The notes: generated from the letters alone by a model not told the origin. DNA of 64,000 nucleotides from Psychrobacillus sp. FSL K6-2836 (GCF_038003085.1 NZ_JBBOOM010000001.1:682001-746000), one strand, 5' to 3'. Shown: positions 39,432 to 50,689, numbered from the stretch's first letter. A program made the numbers and translations.

Positions 39432-40708
39432 GCTTGTTCCTCCTGCCATACGATTTCTCCGTTATACATTGTAAGTTGCGGCCAACCAGTGCACGGCCAT
39501 CCATTAAATGGTGTATTCTTTCCTTTGGATACAAATGCTTCTTTATCAATATTTTGTTCTTTTTCTAAATCTAATAAAACTAAATCGGCAGGTGCCCCTA
39601 CTTCAAGCTTTCCGAATTCAAATCCGAATACCTTCGCTGGTTTGATCGTTAAGTAATCCAAAAGTTGCTTAAGAGTCCAATCGCCATTTTTTACAAAGTG
39701 AGTATATAAAAGTGGGAATGCTGTTTCTAATCCGACAATTCCGAATGGAGCTTTTTCAAACCCATATGACTTCTCTTCTTCTGTATGTGGAGCATGATCC
39801 GTCGCTATAAAATCTAAAGTTCCATCTTCTAATCCTTCTCGAAGTGCCATCATATCTTCTTTAGCTCTTAGTGGAGGGTTCATCTTCCAAGCTGCTTCAT
39901 TGGAAGGAATATCATCCTCACAAAGCAACAAATGATGCGGACTTACTTCTGCTGTCACATGGATACCCGCTTTTTTAGCATCTCTTATTACCCGAACAGA
40001 TTCTTTTGTACTAACATGACATACGTGATAATGAGCTCCTGTTGCTTCCGCGAGTAAAATATCACGTGCAATATGTACTGATTCAGAAACAGAGGGAATA
40101 CCTTTTAACCCAAGTTCTTCGCTGCGTTTTCCTTTATGCATAACGCCACCGTAAATAAGTGAATTATCTTCACAGTGAGCGACAATTGGAATATTAAATT
40201 TTGCTGCCTCCTCCATTGCTTCTAGCATTGTTCCTGCGGTTTGAACACCAACACCATCATCTGTTAAAGCAAAGGCTCCAAGAGTTTTCAATGCTTCGAT
40301 ATCTGTTCTTTCTTTACCCGCTTGTCGTATTGTAATAGAACCATAAGGAAGGACACGAACAAGTGCATTTTTCTCCACTAAACCTAAAACATGTGAGAAG
40401 TTTTCTACCGTGTCAGGTACTGGTCTTGTATTCGGCATAGCACAAATGGTTGTATACCCACCTTTAGCCGCTGCCTTCGTTCCCGTTTCAATTGTTTCCT
40501 TCTGCTCTCCACCCGGTTCACGTAAATGAACATGTACATCGATGAAACCTGCAGAAAGCAAACGTCCTTTGCCATCTATTTGTTGTGCATCATTTGATGT
40601 TATATTTGCTCCGATTGCAGCAATTCTGCCTTCTTGAACTAAAACAGCAGTCGTTTCTAATTCCCCTTCATTGTTAACTATTTGAACGTTTTGAATAATT
40701 TTTGTCAT
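39428..40708 (-). CDS. pyrC: Dihydroorotase
   Basis: 426 residues, a class I dihydroorotase. The metal-binding HVHLREPG (about 59-66), the central [15 protein letters not shown] and [12 protein letters not shown] match the amidohydrolase active site. It cyclises carbamoyl-aspartate to dihydroorotate. It begins 1 base after pyrB. Confidence 0.97.
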   Translation of the reverse strand: MTKIIQNVQIVNNEGELETTAVLVQEGRIAAIGANITSNDAQQIDGKGRLLSAGFIDVHVHLREPGGEQKETIETGTKAAAKGGYTTICAMPNTRPVPDTVENFSHVLGLVEKNALVRVLPYGSITIRQAGKERTDIEALKTLGAFALTDDGVGVQTAGTMLEAMEEAAKFNIPIVAHCEDNSLIYGGVMHKGKRSEELGLKGIPSVSESVHIARDILLAEATGAHYHVCHVSTKESVRVIRDAKKAGIHVTAEVSPHHLLLCEDDIPSNEAAWKMNPPLRAKEDMMALREGLEDGTLDFIATDHAPHTEEEKSYGFEKAPFGIVGLETAFPLLYTHFVKNGDWTLKQLLDYLTIKPAKVFGFEFGKLEVGAPADLVLLDLEKEQNIDKEAFVSKGKNTPFNGWPCTGWPQLTMYNGEIVWQEEQA

Positions 40709-40709
40709 G

Positions 40710-41588
40710 TTATTCTCTCCCTTTCAAAATCATTTCAATGACAGCCATGCGAACATAAACACCATTTTCCATTTGCTTAAAAATCCTTGACCGTTCACAT
40801 TCTACTAATTCACTAGCAATTTCCACGCCTCTATTGAAAGGGGCAGGGTGCATGATAATTGCATGCTCTTTCATTTTTCGCTCTCGCTCTATTGTTAGAC
40901 CATACAATTGATGATATTGCTCTTTAGAAAATGTCGTCTTCCCATCATGTCTTTCATGCTGAACACGAAGCATCATGAGCACATCACTATCTTGTATTAC
41001 ATCATCGAATTCATTAAACGCTTTGAACTCACCTTGCCATTCGGGTGGGCAAACAAACCGGACTTGTGCGCCTAATCTTGTAAGTGCGTCTGCATTAGAC
41101 CTAGCAACACGACTATGAGTGATATCTCCTACAATCGTAATTACCTTATCTTGTAAAGTACCAAACTCCTGCCAAATTGTATAAATATCTAAAAGGCTTT
41201 GCGTTGGATGATTTCCTGTACCGTCCCCACCGTTGATAATCGCAGGTTTAACTTTTCCAACTAGCTCTTCAAAATAATTATTTTGCTCATGCCTAATTAC
41301 TAATAAATCCAGCCCAATGGATTCTAGAACTTTAACGGTGTCATAAAGTGTTTCGCCTTTTAACGTACTCGAGAAGCCAGCATCAAAAGGAAGGATTTCT
41401 AAATTCAATTTTCTTTCAGCCATTTCAAAGCTCATCTTAGTTCTAGTGCTAGGCTCAAAAAACAGGTTCGATACCATATATTTATTCTTCAGAGTTGAGG
41501 TGGTACCATCACGAAACGCTTGTGTTTGTTTTAATATCTGATGTATTTGATCTGCCGATAAGTCTTTCATTGATACTAAATTTTCCAT
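40710..41588 (-). CDS. pyrB: Aspartate carbamoyltransferase, catalytic chain
   Basis: 292 residues, slightly short but complete. The carbamoyl-phosphate site [12 protein letters not shown] (residues about 45-56), [16 protein letters not shown], and the aspartate-binding VQHERHDG and [10 protein letters not shown] are present. It condenses carbamoyl phosphate with aspartate. The ATG has AAAGGTGG upstream. It follows pyrP after a 245-base leader with a terminator. Confidence 0.97.
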   Translation of the reverse strand: MENLVSMKDLSADQIHQILKQTQAFRDGTTSTLKNKYMVSNLFFEPSTRTKMSFEMAERKLNLEILPFDAGFSSTLKGETLYDTVKVLESIGLDLLVIRHEQNNYFEELVGKVKPAIINGGDGTGNHPTQSLLDIYTIWQEFGTLQDKVITIVGDITHSRVARSNADALTRLGAQVRFVCPPEWQGEFKAFNEFDDVIQDSDVLMMLRVQHERHDGKTTFSKEQYHQLYGLTIERERKMKEHAIIMHPAPFNRGVEIASELVECERSRIFKQMENGVYVRMAVIEMILKGRE

Positions 41589-41699
41589 GAATATCCACCT
41601 TTCTGTTTAAATCAAATTCTCCTTGGTTGATTTGCGTCCAGACTTTTATCGAGAAGCACGATAAAGTCTGTGACATCCGCTGGAGGCTTGTTTAGTAAA

Positions 41700-41825
41700 T
41701 GTTAAAACCTCCTCGAAAAAGTCTCGAGAAGGTTCGTTTTTGCATAGACAAGTAGCAGGATCATGTTACATGTCCCAACTTGCTATTCGAACCTTTTGCT
41801 GACTCACTGTTCAACTTCTTAAAAG
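41700..41825 (-). promoter_or_regulatory. Attenuator between pyrP and pyrB, with degenerate PyrR loop
   Basis: On the minus strand AACCTTCTCGAGACTTTTTC and GAGGAGGTTTT form the terminator (41704-41735). Its left arm CGAACCTT can instead pair with AAGGTTCG upstream, making an antiterminator. The upstream loop ACAGTGAGTCAGC-AAAAGGT (41791-41812) is only similar to the canonical PyrR target CCAGAGAGGCTGAG-AAGGT found before pyrR. A second hairpin (GACTTTATCG mirrored) lies closer to pyrB, around 41645-41675. Confidence 0.65.
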
Positions 41826-41833
41826 GTCTATTA

Positions 41834-43153
41834 TTAAGTTTGATGTAAATCTGTGCTTTCTGCTTGTTTTCTTCCAGGTAGAATGAGGTTTAGTATAACC
41901 CCAATTATTGCCGCTAAAGCCATACCCTCAATACTAAGGGCCTCTGTAACGATGAATTTTGCTCCTCCGATTCCTATTACTAGAATTACAGAAGCAATAA
42001 CTAAATTTCGACTATTGCCGAAATCTACTTTTGCATCCACTAGCATACGTAACCCACTTGCTGCGATAATCCCGAATAATAGGATAGATACGCCACCAAG
42101 AACTGCTGTTGGTATCGTTGAAATAACTGCCATTGCTTTTCCAAAGAACGAAAGTAGGATAGCCACTATAGCTGCACCTAAAATGACATAAACACTATAA
42201 ATACGAGTTATTGCTAAAACTCCGATATTTTCACCGTAAGTCGTTTTTGGTGGACCACCTATAAGTGCACTTACTAAGGTTCCTAAACCATCACCTAGTA
42301 ATGATCTATGTAGTCCTGGTTCTTTTATATAATCTCTTTCTACAACTTTTCCTAGCACGAGCTGATGTCCAATATGCTCGGATATTGTTACGATTACAAT
42401 TGGAACCATCACTAGCAAAATATTAGTAGTTATAACAAAATCATAATGTACTCCTGGTATTAAAAAGTCAGGCAAAGCGAATATTTTTGCTTCTTTTATC
42501 GGGGTAAAGTCAACAATTCCAATCACGATAGAATATATGTAACCTACTACTAATCCAACTAAGATTGGCATTGTACTAATAATATTTTTGAAGTATACCG
42601 TACAAATTATCGCTGTAAACAAAGTAACTAAAGCTGCTGAGAAATGCAAGAAGCTATATTCTTTTAAGCCTGTATCTGCATTTGTTATATTCATTGCCAT
42701 ATCGACTGCAACACCAGACAGTCCCAGTCCAATAACCATGATGACTGGTCCAACAACAATCGCTGGTAAAAGCTTCATGATCCATTTGTAACCACTTTTC
42801 CAAATAATAAGGGAAACGATACCATAAACCAATCCTACGAAAACGGCACCGATCATTGCATTCCCTGGATTGATAGCTTTTCCAGTTGTTTCATCTAACC
42901 CATTTACTGCTATAATTATCGGCGCGATGAATGCGAACGACGATCCTAAATATGCTGGTACTTGAAATTTAGTTACGAGCAAGAAAATTATTGTTGCAAT
43001 TCCACTAGTTAACAATGCAATGGCAGGACTCAAACCTACAAGCTGTGGTACTAATATAGTAGATCCGAACATTGCAAACATATGTTGAAAACTTAAAGTG
43101 ATGAGTTGTCCCCCTGATGGCTTATCATTTACATCTAAAACGGCGTTTGACAT
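41834..43153 (-). CDS. pyrP: Uracil permease
   Basis: 439 residues, an NCS2-family transporter with about 12-14 membrane segments. The N-terminal LSFQHMFAMFGSTILVPQLV and GGPPKTTYGENIGVLAIT, the substrate motif, are diagnostic. It imports uracil with protons. It lies 28 bases after pyrR, so there is no attenuator between them, unlike B. subtilis, where one exists. Confidence 0.97.
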   Translation of the reverse strand: MSNAVLDVNDKPSGGQLITLSFQHMFAMFGSTILVPQLVGLSPAIALLTSGIATIIFLLVTKFQVPAYLGSSFAFIAPIIIAVNGLDETTGKAINPGNAMIGAVFVGLVYGIVSLIIWKSGYKWIMKLLPAIVVGPVIMVIGLGLSGVAVDMAMNITNADTGLKEYSFLHFSAALVTLFTAIICTVYFKNIISTMPILVGLVVGYIYSIVIGIVDFTPIKEAKIFALPDFLIPGVHYDFVITTNILLVMVPIVIVTISEHIGHQLVLGKVVERDYIKEPGLHRSLLGDGLGTLVSALIGGPPKTTYGENIGVLAITRIYSVYVILGAAIVAILLSFFGKAMAVISTIPTAVLGGVSILLFGIIAASGLRMLVDAKVDFGNSRNLVIASVILVIGIGGAKFIVTEALSIEGMALAAIIGVILNLILPGRKQAESTDLHQT

Positions 43154-43181
43154 GGATTTTTCCTACCTTTTGAATAGATTT

Positions 43182-43727
<546 letters not shown>

Positions 43728-43745
43728 TCATCTCCTTTGAAAAAT

Positions 43746-43871
43746 AAAAAACCTTCTAAGCTCGAGAGCCCAGAAGGTTGTAAATGCGTAATAAATTAGA
43801 GTGATTCCTAAAAATCCGCAGATTGATAGTGAGTCACGTTCACAAGTACCTTCTCAGCCTCTCTGGACTGT
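43746..43871 (-). promoter_or_regulatory. PyrR-binding attenuator of the pyr operon
   Basis: On the minus strand CAGTCCAGAGAGGCTGAGAA (43851-43870) is the exact PyrR-binding loop. It is followed by the antiterminator region and a terminator (AACCTTCTGGGCTCTCGAGC, TTAGAAGGTT and a T tract, 43746-43780). High UMP is expected to stop transcription here. Confidence 0.92.
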
Positions 43872-43925
43872 TATTAAAGGTGAAGCTATATAATTTTTTA
43901 TTATTTCTTTCACTAGTATAGAGTA

Positions 43926-44852
43926 CTATTCCTCATTAATCAATGATTGATTTTTTAAATCTTGTATCAAATTAGTGAAATCCTCTGGAAGTGGGTAAGA
44001 GAACTCTAAGTATTCTCCCGTTTTTGGGTGAATAAAGCCTAGTAATCCCGCATGTAAAACTTGGCCATCAAAACTAATCGTTTTTTTCGGACCATATTTT
44101 GGATCTCCAGCTAGTGGGTAACCAATATATTTCATATGCACACGAATTTGATGCGTACGTCCAGTTTCCAATTGGCATTCAACTAACGAAAATTTATCAA
44201 ATCTCTCTATAACACGAAAATGTGTAACAGCATGCTTACCATTATCTACTACCGCCATACTTTGTCTTTCTTTTTTATCACGAGCAATAGGAGCATCAAT
44301 CGTACCCTTATCGTGCGCAATGCGACCGTGCACAAGTGCTGTGTATTTACGAGTAACTGTTTTCTTTACGAGTTGATCCACTAATGAGACATGCGCTACG
44401 TCATTCTTTGCTACCATTAATAGACCTGTCGTATCTTTATCGATACGATGCACAATTCCCGGACGCATAACCCCATTAATACCAGACAAATCTTTAATCT
44501 GATACATCAGACCATTAACTAGCGTTCCAGTAGTGTGACCAGGTGCAGGATGTACAACCATTCCGCGAGGTTTATAGACAACTACTACGTCCTCATCCTC
44601 ATAGATGATTTCTAAATTCAAATTCTCTGCAACAATATCGAGTGGTACAGCATCTGGAGGTGTAACGACAATAACATCTCCTGCTTTCACTTTATAGCTA
44701 GTTTTGGCCGGTTCATTGTTCACAGTTACAAATCCATCTTTTATAAAGTTTTGAATTTGTGTGCGGGACCAATCAGACTCAAAAGATGCGATTGCTTTAT
44801 CGATACGCTCTTTTGCTTGTTCATTTTCAATGATAAATGTTAAATCTTCCAT
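43926..44852 (-). CDS. rluD: 23S rRNA pseudouridine synthase, RluD type (YlyB)
   Basis: 308 residues. An N-terminal S4 domain (ERIDKAIASFESDWSRTQIQ) is followed by a pseudouridine synthase domain with the catalytic region GIVHRIDKDTTGLLMVAK (aspartate in the HRxD motif) and GRTHQIRVHMKYIGYPLAGD. It modifies helix 69-type sites of 23S rRNA in characterised homologues. It touches lspA by one base (TAATG) and precedes pyrR, as in B. subtilis. Confidence 0.95.
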   Translation of the reverse strand: MEDLTFIIENEQAKERIDKAIASFESDWSRTQIQNFIKDGFVTVNNEPAKTSYKVKAGDVIVVTPPDAVPLDIVAENLNLEIIYEDEDVVVVYKPRGMVVHPAPGHTTGTLVNGLMYQIKDLSGINGVMRPGIVHRIDKDTTGLLMVAKNDVAHVSLVDQLVKKTVTRKYTALVHGRIAHDKGTIDAPIARDKKERQSMAVVDNGKHAVTHFRVIERFDKFSLVECQLETGRTHQIRVHMKYIGYPLAGDPKYGPKKTISFDGQVLHAGLLGFIHPKTGEYLEFSYPLPEDFTNLIQDLKNQSLINEE

Positions 44853-45328
44853 TACTTCACCTTTTTCTTTTCAGCTCGTTCTTCTTGAAATACAAATAAT
44901 ATTATAATTATAACCCCAAGAGTTAGTGCAGCATCCGCCACGTTAAAGATTGGAAAATCATAATTAATAATAGGTATTAATACATCGACGAAATCTACTA
45001 CTTCGCCTCTCCAAAGTCGGTCAATAAAATTCCCTATTGCTCCTCCAAGTAACATCATCAAGCCAGCCTGAAATATTGGCTTTCCTTTTGCTTCTTTATG
45101 AAAATAATAGATAATTCCAATGATGACGATGATTGTAACAATGGTAAAGAATCCTATTTTTCCTTGTAGAATGCCCCAGGCTGCTCCTCTATTTCTATGA
45201 GAAAGTAGCGCTAAGTAAGGGTCCCACATAATAATTCGTTCACCAAGTATCATATTTTTAACGACTAGCCATTTTGTCCATTGATCTAACGCAATGACAA
45301 AAGCCGCCAGTCCATAAAATTTCCACAC
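44852..45328 (-). CDS. lspA: Lipoprotein signal peptidase (signal peptidase II)
   Basis: 158 residues from a GTG at 45328 with GGGGGAA 5 bases upstream, giving the standard start WKFYGLAAFVIALDQWTKW. The frame continues to 45373 but without a site. Four membrane helices and the two catalytic aspartates in GNFIDRLWRGEVVDFVDV and FNVADAAL are present. It removes lipoprotein signal peptides at the membrane. The upstream ylyA of B. subtilis is absent. Confidence 0.95.
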   Translation of the reverse strand: MWKFYGLAAFVIALDQWTKWLVVKNMILGERIIMWDPYLALLSHRNRGAAWGILQGKIGFFTIVTIIVIIGIIYYFHKEAKGKPIFQAGLMMLLGGAIGNFIDRLWRGEVVDFVDVLIPIINYDFPIFNVADAALTLGVIIIILFVFQEERAEKKKVK

Positions 45329-45444
45329 ATTATTTCCCCCACATAACAAATTCTTTTCAGCAAAATTGAACACTCTCCTATTAGTTTAACACAGAACCCT
45401 ATCATTCGTAAAAGAGACAGTTATGAGATATCAGAAATACTATA

Positions 45445-45776
45445 GATTTCCGTTACGAGCGGAAGCTTTCCGTGGGAGAGCGATGAACCATCACCGCCTA
45501 GCATTTAAATATTCTTACACTAACTTTTGTGGTTGGACGAAGTTGGTGAGTCTATTATTGAAGTTTTTTATAAAGTATCACAGAAATAATAAAATGAGAA
45601 TTTGATCTTAACCTTCATTTACTTTGAATACTTATATTCTTTAGCCATAAGAATTTGTTTTATTTTCCTAATGAGTACTACTTATCCGATTGACTGGAGT
45701 GCAAGTCGAAGACCCCACAGCGAAGCGAGGAGGCTGAGGCAACGCTCACGGAAAGCGTTCGCCTGAAACGGAAATC
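45445..45776 (+). repeat. Palindromic intergenic element, copy D
   Basis: A 332-bp interval whose ends are long imperfect inverted repeats: GATTTCCGTTACGAGCGGAA, then GCTTTCCGTGGG, at the left, and CACGGAAAGC, then GTTCGCCTGAAACGGAAATC, at the right. The right part also has GAAGACCCCACAGCGAAGCG and AGGAGGCTGAGGCAACGCTC, a widespread Bacillaceae repeat pattern. The middle shows no gene. It fills the lspA-ileS gap. Confidence 0.65.
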
Positions 45777-45822
45777 ATTAGCCTCATTTTCATACCAATA
45801 TCTAATATTCTTATCCCTGACC

Positions 45823-45860
45823 GAAAAAAATGTGATCCAACTAAAAGTCGGATCACATTT
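45823..45860 (-). terminator. Terminator of ileS
   Basis: On the minus strand AAATGTGATCC pairs with GGATCACATTT and is followed by TTTTTC. It lies 12 bases after the ileS stop. Confidence 0.9.
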
Positions 45861-45871
45861 TCTATACTTGT

Positions 45872-48628
45872 TTACAATGTCACTACAACCTCTGCGCAAC
45901 GTGCACATAAAGTTGGATGTGCTTCGCTTGTTCCAACTGTTTCGGAAATTGTCCAGCAACGTTCACATTTTTCACCGTCTGCTTTTTCTACTACAACAGA
46001 AGCATGCTCTAATGCCAAGCTGTCTGCTGGTGCTTCAGAAGTGGAACCACCTAATTCAAACTTAGAAACGATAAACAATTGTGCAAAGTCAATCGCATCC
46101 GTTTCAAATAATGCTCTATAATCATCATTTACATACAAAGCTACTTTTGCTTCTAATGATTTACCGATTGTTTTTGCATTACGTGCTTCTTCTAATGCTT
46201 TTAATACATCATCACGTAGTTCCATAATTTTATCCCACTTAGCTGCTAACTCTTTGAATTCTGGATAATCTACTGCTTCTGGCATATCTGTTAACTGAAT
46301 GCTTTCCGCTGTTTCATGCTCTAAATAAGCCCAAAGTTCATCTGTAGTATGCGGTAGGATCGGCGTTACTAATTTTAATAACGCTAATAATGTATCGTAC
46401 ATAACTGTTTGCATAGCACGACGATCTGGATGGTCTTCTCCATAAATATATACAACATCTTTTGCAATATCTAAGTAGAATGAACTTAGTTCACTTGATA
46501 CAAAATTATTCACTGTATGGTATACACTTGCAAAATCATAGCGATCATATGCAGCGTTTACACTAGTAATAACTTCTTGAAGCTTCATGTACATATATTG
46601 ATCTACTTCACGAAGATCTTTAAATTCCACACGATTATTAACAGGATGGAAATCACTGATATTACCATGTAAGAATCGGAATGTGTTACGGATTTTACGA
46701 TATACTTCGGAAACTTGTTTGAAGATCGCATCAGAAACACGTACATCAGCTGTATAATCCACGGAAGCTACCCATAAACGTACAATATCTGCACCTAACT
46801 GATTTATCACTTTAGCAGGAACAATAACGTTTCCTAATGATTTACTCATTTTACGACCATTTCCATCCAACGTGAAACCATGGCTTAACAAACCTTTATA
46901 AGGAGCGTGACCAAACATAGCCGTACTAGTGATTAGAGAAGAGTTAAACCATCCACGATACTGATCGGACCCCTCTAGGTATAAGTCAGCTGGGAATACT
47001 AAATCCTCACGTTCTTCTAGAACACCTTGATGAGATGAACCCGAATCAAACCAAACATCCATGATATCTGTTTCTTTTGTAAAGATACCGTTAGGACTTC
47101 CAATATGTGTAAATCCTTCTGGTAATAATTCCTTCGCTTCTTTTTCAAACCAAATATTTGAACCATGTTCACGGAATAATTTAGAAACATGAGAAATGGT
47201 TTCTTCTGTCAGAATTGGTTCTCCATCTTCTCCATAAAACACTGGAATTGGAACTCCCCAAACACGTTGGCGTGAAATACACCAGTCTCCACGATCACGA
47301 ATCATATTAAATAGACGAGTCTCTCCCCATGCAGGTGTGAATTTTGTATCTCGAATTGCTTGTAGCAATTCATCTCTAAACGCTTCAATAGAAGCAAACC
47401 ATTGCGCTGTAGCACGATAAATAACTGGTTTTTTCGTACGCCAGTCATGCGGATATGAATGTGTAAAGAATGTAAGTTTTTCAAGTGCACCAGCAGCCTC
47501 TAACGCCTCTGTAATTGCTTTGTTGGCTGTGTCATAAAATAACCCTTCAAAACCAGGTGCTTCATCAGTCATTACACCACGATCATCAACTGGACAAAGA
47601 ACATCTAATCCGTAAGCTTTACCTACGTAAAAGTCATCTTCCCCGTGACCAGGAGCTGTATGAACACATCCAGTACCAGACTCAGTTGTTACATGTTCTC
47701 CTAAAATGATAAGTGAATCACGATCGTATAATGGATGCTTAGCAACCAGACGGTCCATTTCTTTCCCTTCAATCGTACGTTCTACTGTATATTCTTCCCA
47801 GCCTAATTCTTCCGCTACAGATTTTACTAAATCTAATGCAACAACAAAATTAGAGCCTTTCGTATTAACAACAGCGTACTCCACTTTAGGATGTAGAGAA
47901 ATAGCTTGGTTTGCAGGAATTGTCCAAGGTGTTGTAGTCCAAATGATAAATTTCGTTCCTTCTTCAAGCACACCTTTACCCTCTGTCACCTCAAAGCTTA
48001 CATAAATAGATGGCGATTTTTTATCTTGATATTCAATTTCAGCCTCAGCCAATGCGGATTCACTTGATGGTGACCAGTAAACTGGCTTTAATCCTTTATA
48101 AATATATCCTTTTTTAGCCATAGCACCGAATACTTCTATTTGGCGTGATTCAAACGCGGGAGTCAATGTAACATATGGATTATCCCAGTCACCACGAACA
48201 CCTAGACGTTTAAATTGTGAGCGTTGATTGTCAATTTGTTGATAGGCATATTCTTCACAAAGCTTTCTAAACTCAGCTAAAGACATTTCCTTACGTTTTA
48301 CGCCTTTATTCGTTAGTGCTTGCTCGATTGGAAGACCATGTGTATCCCAGCCTGGAACATACGGGGCATGAAAACCTGCCATAGACTTGTGACGGACAAT
48401 CATATCTTTTAGTACTTTGTTTAATGCGTGACCCATATGTAGATCGCCGTTCGCATATGGTGGTCCATCATGCAATACAAAAAATGGTCGACCTTTTGTA
48501 TGATCCTGTACCTTTTTATAAATATCCTGCTCTGCCCATTTTGCTTGAATATCTAATTCTTTCACTGGTAAGTTTCCGCGCATAGGGAATTCTGTCTTTG
48601 GCATTAATAATGTGTCTTTGTATTCCAT
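45872..48628 (-). CDS. ileS: Isoleucyl-tRNA synthetase
   Basis: 918 residues, the bacterial class with a C-terminal zinc finger. The HIGH-type motif is [16 protein letters not shown] (about 56-71); KMSKS occurs in [11 protein letters not shown] near residue 590; the editing domain lies between ([13 protein letters not shown]). The zinc ligands are CERCW and CARC at the end. It is preceded by a T-box leader, so expression responds to uncharged tRNA-Ile. A single gene with its own terminator. Confidence 0.98.
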   Translation of the reverse strand: MEYKDTLLMPKTEFPMRGNLPVKELDIQAKWAEQDIYKKVQDHTKGRPFFVLHDGPPYANGDLHMGHALNKVLKDMIVRHKSMAGFHAPYVPGWDTHGLPIEQALTNKGVKRKEMSLAEFRKLCEEYAYQQIDNQRSQFKRLGVRGDWDNPYVTLTPAFESRQIEVFGAMAKKGYIYKGLKPVYWSPSSESALAEAEIEYQDKKSPSIYVSFEVTEGKGVLEEGTKFIIWTTTPWTIPANQAISLHPKVEYAVVNTKGSNFVVALDLVKSVAEELGWEEYTVERTIEGKEMDRLVAKHPLYDRDSLIILGEHVTTESGTGCVHTAPGHGEDDFYVGKAYGLDVLCPVDDRGVMTDEAPGFEGLFYDTANKAITEALEAAGALEKLTFFTHSYPHDWRTKKPVIYRATAQWFASIEAFRDELLQAIRDTKFTPAWGETRLFNMIRDRGDWCISRQRVWGVPIPVFYGEDGEPILTEETISHVSKLFREHGSNIWFEKEAKELLPEGFTHIGSPNGIFTKETDIMDVWFDSGSSHQGVLEEREDLVFPADLYLEGSDQYRGWFNSSLITSTAMFGHAPYKGLLSHGFTLDGNGRKMSKSLGNVIVPAKVINQLGADIVRLWVASVDYTADVRVSDAIFKQVSEVYRKIRNTFRFLHGNISDFHPVNNRVEFKDLREVDQYMYMKLQEVITSVNAAYDRYDFASVYHTVNNFVSSELSSFYLDIAKDVVYIYGEDHPDRRAMQTVMYDTLLALLKLVTPILPHTTDELWAYLEHETAESIQLTDMPEAVDYPEFKELAAKWDKIMELRDDVLKALEEARNAKTIGKSLEAKVALYVNDDYRALFETDAIDFAQLFIVSKFELGGSTSEAPADSLALEHASVVVEKADGEKCERCWTISETVGTSEAHPTLCARCAEVVVTL

Positions 48629-48683
48629 CTTATTACCTCCTGATTAATAAAAGCATGAGTACTGTCTAAGGTGTGCCGAAAAC

Positions 48684-48890
48684 AAAAAAACTCCACATCC
48701 CAAAAAGGGACGAGGAGTTATGCTCGCGGTACCACCCTACTTGCGATTTAACTTAAAAATCGCCGCTTAGAATGCCATAACGGGGCATTAACCGAAGACA
48801 CTTACTAAAGTTCAGTGCCCTTGCTCCAAAGTGATATCCTAAATAAGTTTCTCTTCCTGAGCTCTCACCACCCTCAAGTCGCTATGTCGA
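48684..48890 (-). promoter_or_regulatory. T-box leader of ileS
   Basis: On the minus strand AGGGTGGTACCGCG (48725-48738) is the conserved T-box. It is followed by the terminator AACTCCTCGTCCCTTTTTGG, GATGTGGAGTT and a T tract (48684-48719). Stem I (48826-48890) has AGAGAAACTT and a likely ATC isoleucine specifier at 48833-48835. Confidence 0.95.
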
Positions 48891-48938
48891 AAACAAATTT
48901 AGACGTCTTTTTCTACGCATATTATATGATATGAAATT

Positions 48939-48967
48939 ATTATAGGTAAAGTATGCCTATGAGTCAA
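48939..48967 (-). promoter_or_regulatory. Sigma-A promoter of the ileS T-box transcript
   Basis: TTGACT (48962-48967), a 17-base spacer and a perfect TATAAT (48939-48944) on the minus strand, starting immediately after the divIVA stop. Confidence 0.85.
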
Positions 48968-48973
48968 GAGATG

Positions 48974-49483
48974 TTAATCTTCCGTGGCTGATATACGATC
49001 AATCGCTTCTGTATCCACATCATATTCCATTAAATGGTTCCAGTCATCTGTGTTGATCAAGTCTAGTTGGGCTTCGACTAACATTTTAAAACGATTTCGG
49101 AAAACCTTTGACTGTTTTTTCAAGTCCTCGATTTCCAATGCAATCCTTCTAGCTTTTGTTAGTGCTTCATTAACAATTCGGTCAGCATTTTTCTCTGCCT
49201 CTTTCACAATCAGCTTCGCTTCTTTTTGTGAATTGCGACGGACTTCCTCTGCAGCCTCTTGAGCAACGACAATTGACTTATGTAATGTTTCTTCAATCGA
49301 AGTAAAATGACCAACCTTTTCGCTTGAAGTTTTAAGCTTTGTCTCTAATTCCTTTTTTTCTTTCATCAAAATTTCAAGGTCTTTCATAATTTGATCTAGG
49401 AATTCATTTACTTCGTCTTCATTGTATCCTCTAAATCCTTTACTAAATTCCTTGTTATGTATATCAAGTGGTGTTAGTGGCAT
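48974..49483 (-). CDS. divIVA: Cell-division / pole organiser DivIVA
   Basis: 169 residues from the ATG at 49483, which has AAAGGAG 7 bases upstream; the frame runs to 49525 without a site. The membrane-binding N-terminus (PLTPLDIHNKEFSKGFRGYN, EDEVNEFLDQI) and long coiled coils (about 30-60 and 70-140) are typical. DivIVA senses negative curvature at septa and poles and, in spore formers, anchors chromosomes. It ends the ylm cluster. Confidence 0.96.
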   Translation of the reverse strand: MPLTPLDIHNKEFSKGFRGYNEDEVNEFLDQIMKDLEILMKEKKELETKLKTSSEKVGHFTSIEETLHKSIVVAQEAAEEVRRNSQKEAKLIVKEAEKNADRIVNEALTKARRIALEIEDLKKQSKVFRNRFKMLVEAQLDLINTDDWNHLMEYDVDTEAIDRISATED

Positions 49484-49571
49484 TTTAACATCTCCTTTAC
49501 TACTATTCTTTCTATCATTATACATTTCTAAGAAGGTGAATACATCTAAATTTGAAATATTCTTATAAAAA

Positions 49572-50360
49572 TTAACTTTTTAGTTCTAACCTACCTATTT
49601 GTAGTCGGATTTTATCTTTTTTTGTTCTTCCCTCAATCATGATTAATTTTACTCTTCCATGCCCTCTTATAGAAAGTAAATCCAGTTCTTGTAATTCAAG
49701 AGATACCTGATCTTTTTCTGACCAGTTCACTTTAACCTTTCCACTTTGAATAAGGGTTGCTGATTTTTGACGAGAAATATTAAAAACCGAGGCAATCACC
49801 GTGTCTAATCGCAGGGAACTAACCGTTAAAGTCTCAGTTATCCATTCCTCCTGCTGGACAAAGTAATCGATTGGATCTTCTATTTCGTCTATATGAACTT
49901 TCACTTTCCCAATGGATGTAAAGTTAGCACGAACATAGTCCAACACCTCTAATGCAACAACGAATTGAATGGAACCATCCTGTACTCGTATATCACCAAA
50001 CTTGCTACGATCAATTCCAAGTGACATCATCGAACCAAGAACATCCTTATGCTTTAATGTTACGAATTTAGTAGGATAATGGACTTCTACTACTCTCATA
50101 GAGAAATCGTTATCTGATGGAGTATAATAAGAAGGGAACAGCAGAACTCTTTTTCTCTCCGCATCTTCTAGAGCACCTGTTGCTGTAGATCCAATATCTT
50201 CATATTGCCTACGAATCGAATCAACGATAAATTGCTGTCTGGGATCGAGAAAGTCCGTTATCTTAGGAGCATATCTATCTTCTACTTCCCGCATCATACT
50301 CACAACCTGTTCAATAAAAGGCTGCTCCTCTTTTCTAAAATGTTGCAATACATTTTCCAT
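49572..50360 (-). CDS. ylmH: YlmH S4-domain RNA-binding protein
   Basis: 262 residues. An N-terminal YlmH-specific region (FTDFLDPRQQFIVDSI-like: KITDFLDPRQQFIVDSIRRQ) precedes a C-terminal S4 RNA-binding domain (LRLDTVIASVFNISRQKSAT, LIQSGKVKVNW). Homologues act in division-site context and, in recent work on Bacillus, in rescue of stalled 50S subunits; I treat the latter as known for the family only. It lies after a small terminator that follows ylmG. Confidence 0.93.
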   Translation of the reverse strand: MENVLQHFRKEEQPFIEQVVSMMREVEDRYAPKITDFLDPRQQFIVDSIRRQYEDIGSTATGALEDAERKRVLLFPSYYTPSDNDFSMRVVEVHYPTKFVTLKHKDVLGSMMSLGIDRSKFGDIRVQDGSIQFVVALEVLDYVRANFTSIGKVKVHIDEIEDPIDYFVQQEEWITETLTVSSLRLDTVIASVFNISRQKSATLIQSGKVKVNWSEKDQVSLELQELDLLSIRGHGRVKLIMIEGRTKKDKIRLQIGRLELKS

Positions 50361-50384
50361 TATAATATTCCCTTTCTAGTATAG

Positions 50385-50411
50385 TAAAAAACCCCACGTA
50401 AGTGAGGTTAG
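50385..50411 (-). terminator. Internal terminator between ylmG and ylmH
   Basis: On the minus strand AACCTCAC pairs with GTGGGGTT around TTAC, followed by a TTTTTT run. The stem begins inside the ylmG stop codon. It may reduce transcription into ylmH-divIVA. Confidence 0.65.
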
Positions 50412-50671
50412 AGAATTGTATACGCTATAAAATATATACCCTTCATTGCTAGGTTTAATACAAAAATTGCTACAATAGGTGAGATATCAATCATACCTAG
50501 TGGAGGAATAATCTTTCTAAACGGTTCCAAATATGGTTCACATATTCTTCCTAAAAACTTACCAAAACTCGATTGTTGAATGCTCGGTACCCACGACATT
50601 AAAATATATGCTATTAATGCATACGTATAAATTTGAACACCCCAACTTATTAAATATAAAACTAATCCCAT
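50408..50671 (-). CDS. ylmG: YggT-family membrane protein YlmG
   Basis: 87 residues with two membrane helices (about 5-25, [20 protein letters not shown], and 64-86) flanking the conserved [22 protein letters not shown]. YggT proteins affect division or membrane protein placement; the exact role is not settled. It lies 18 bases after sepF. Confidence 0.93.
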   Translation of the reverse strand: MGLVLYLISWGVQIYTYALIAYILMSWVPSIQQSSFGKFLGRICEPYLEPFRKIIPPLGMIDISPIVAIFVLNLAMKGIYFIAYTIL

Positions 50672-50689
50672 AAGTTAATTACTCCTCTG

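Noticed and set aside
45678-45959. 93-residue minus-strand frame at the end of ileS
   Set aside because: Overlaps ileS out of frame and runs through its terminator and repeat D.
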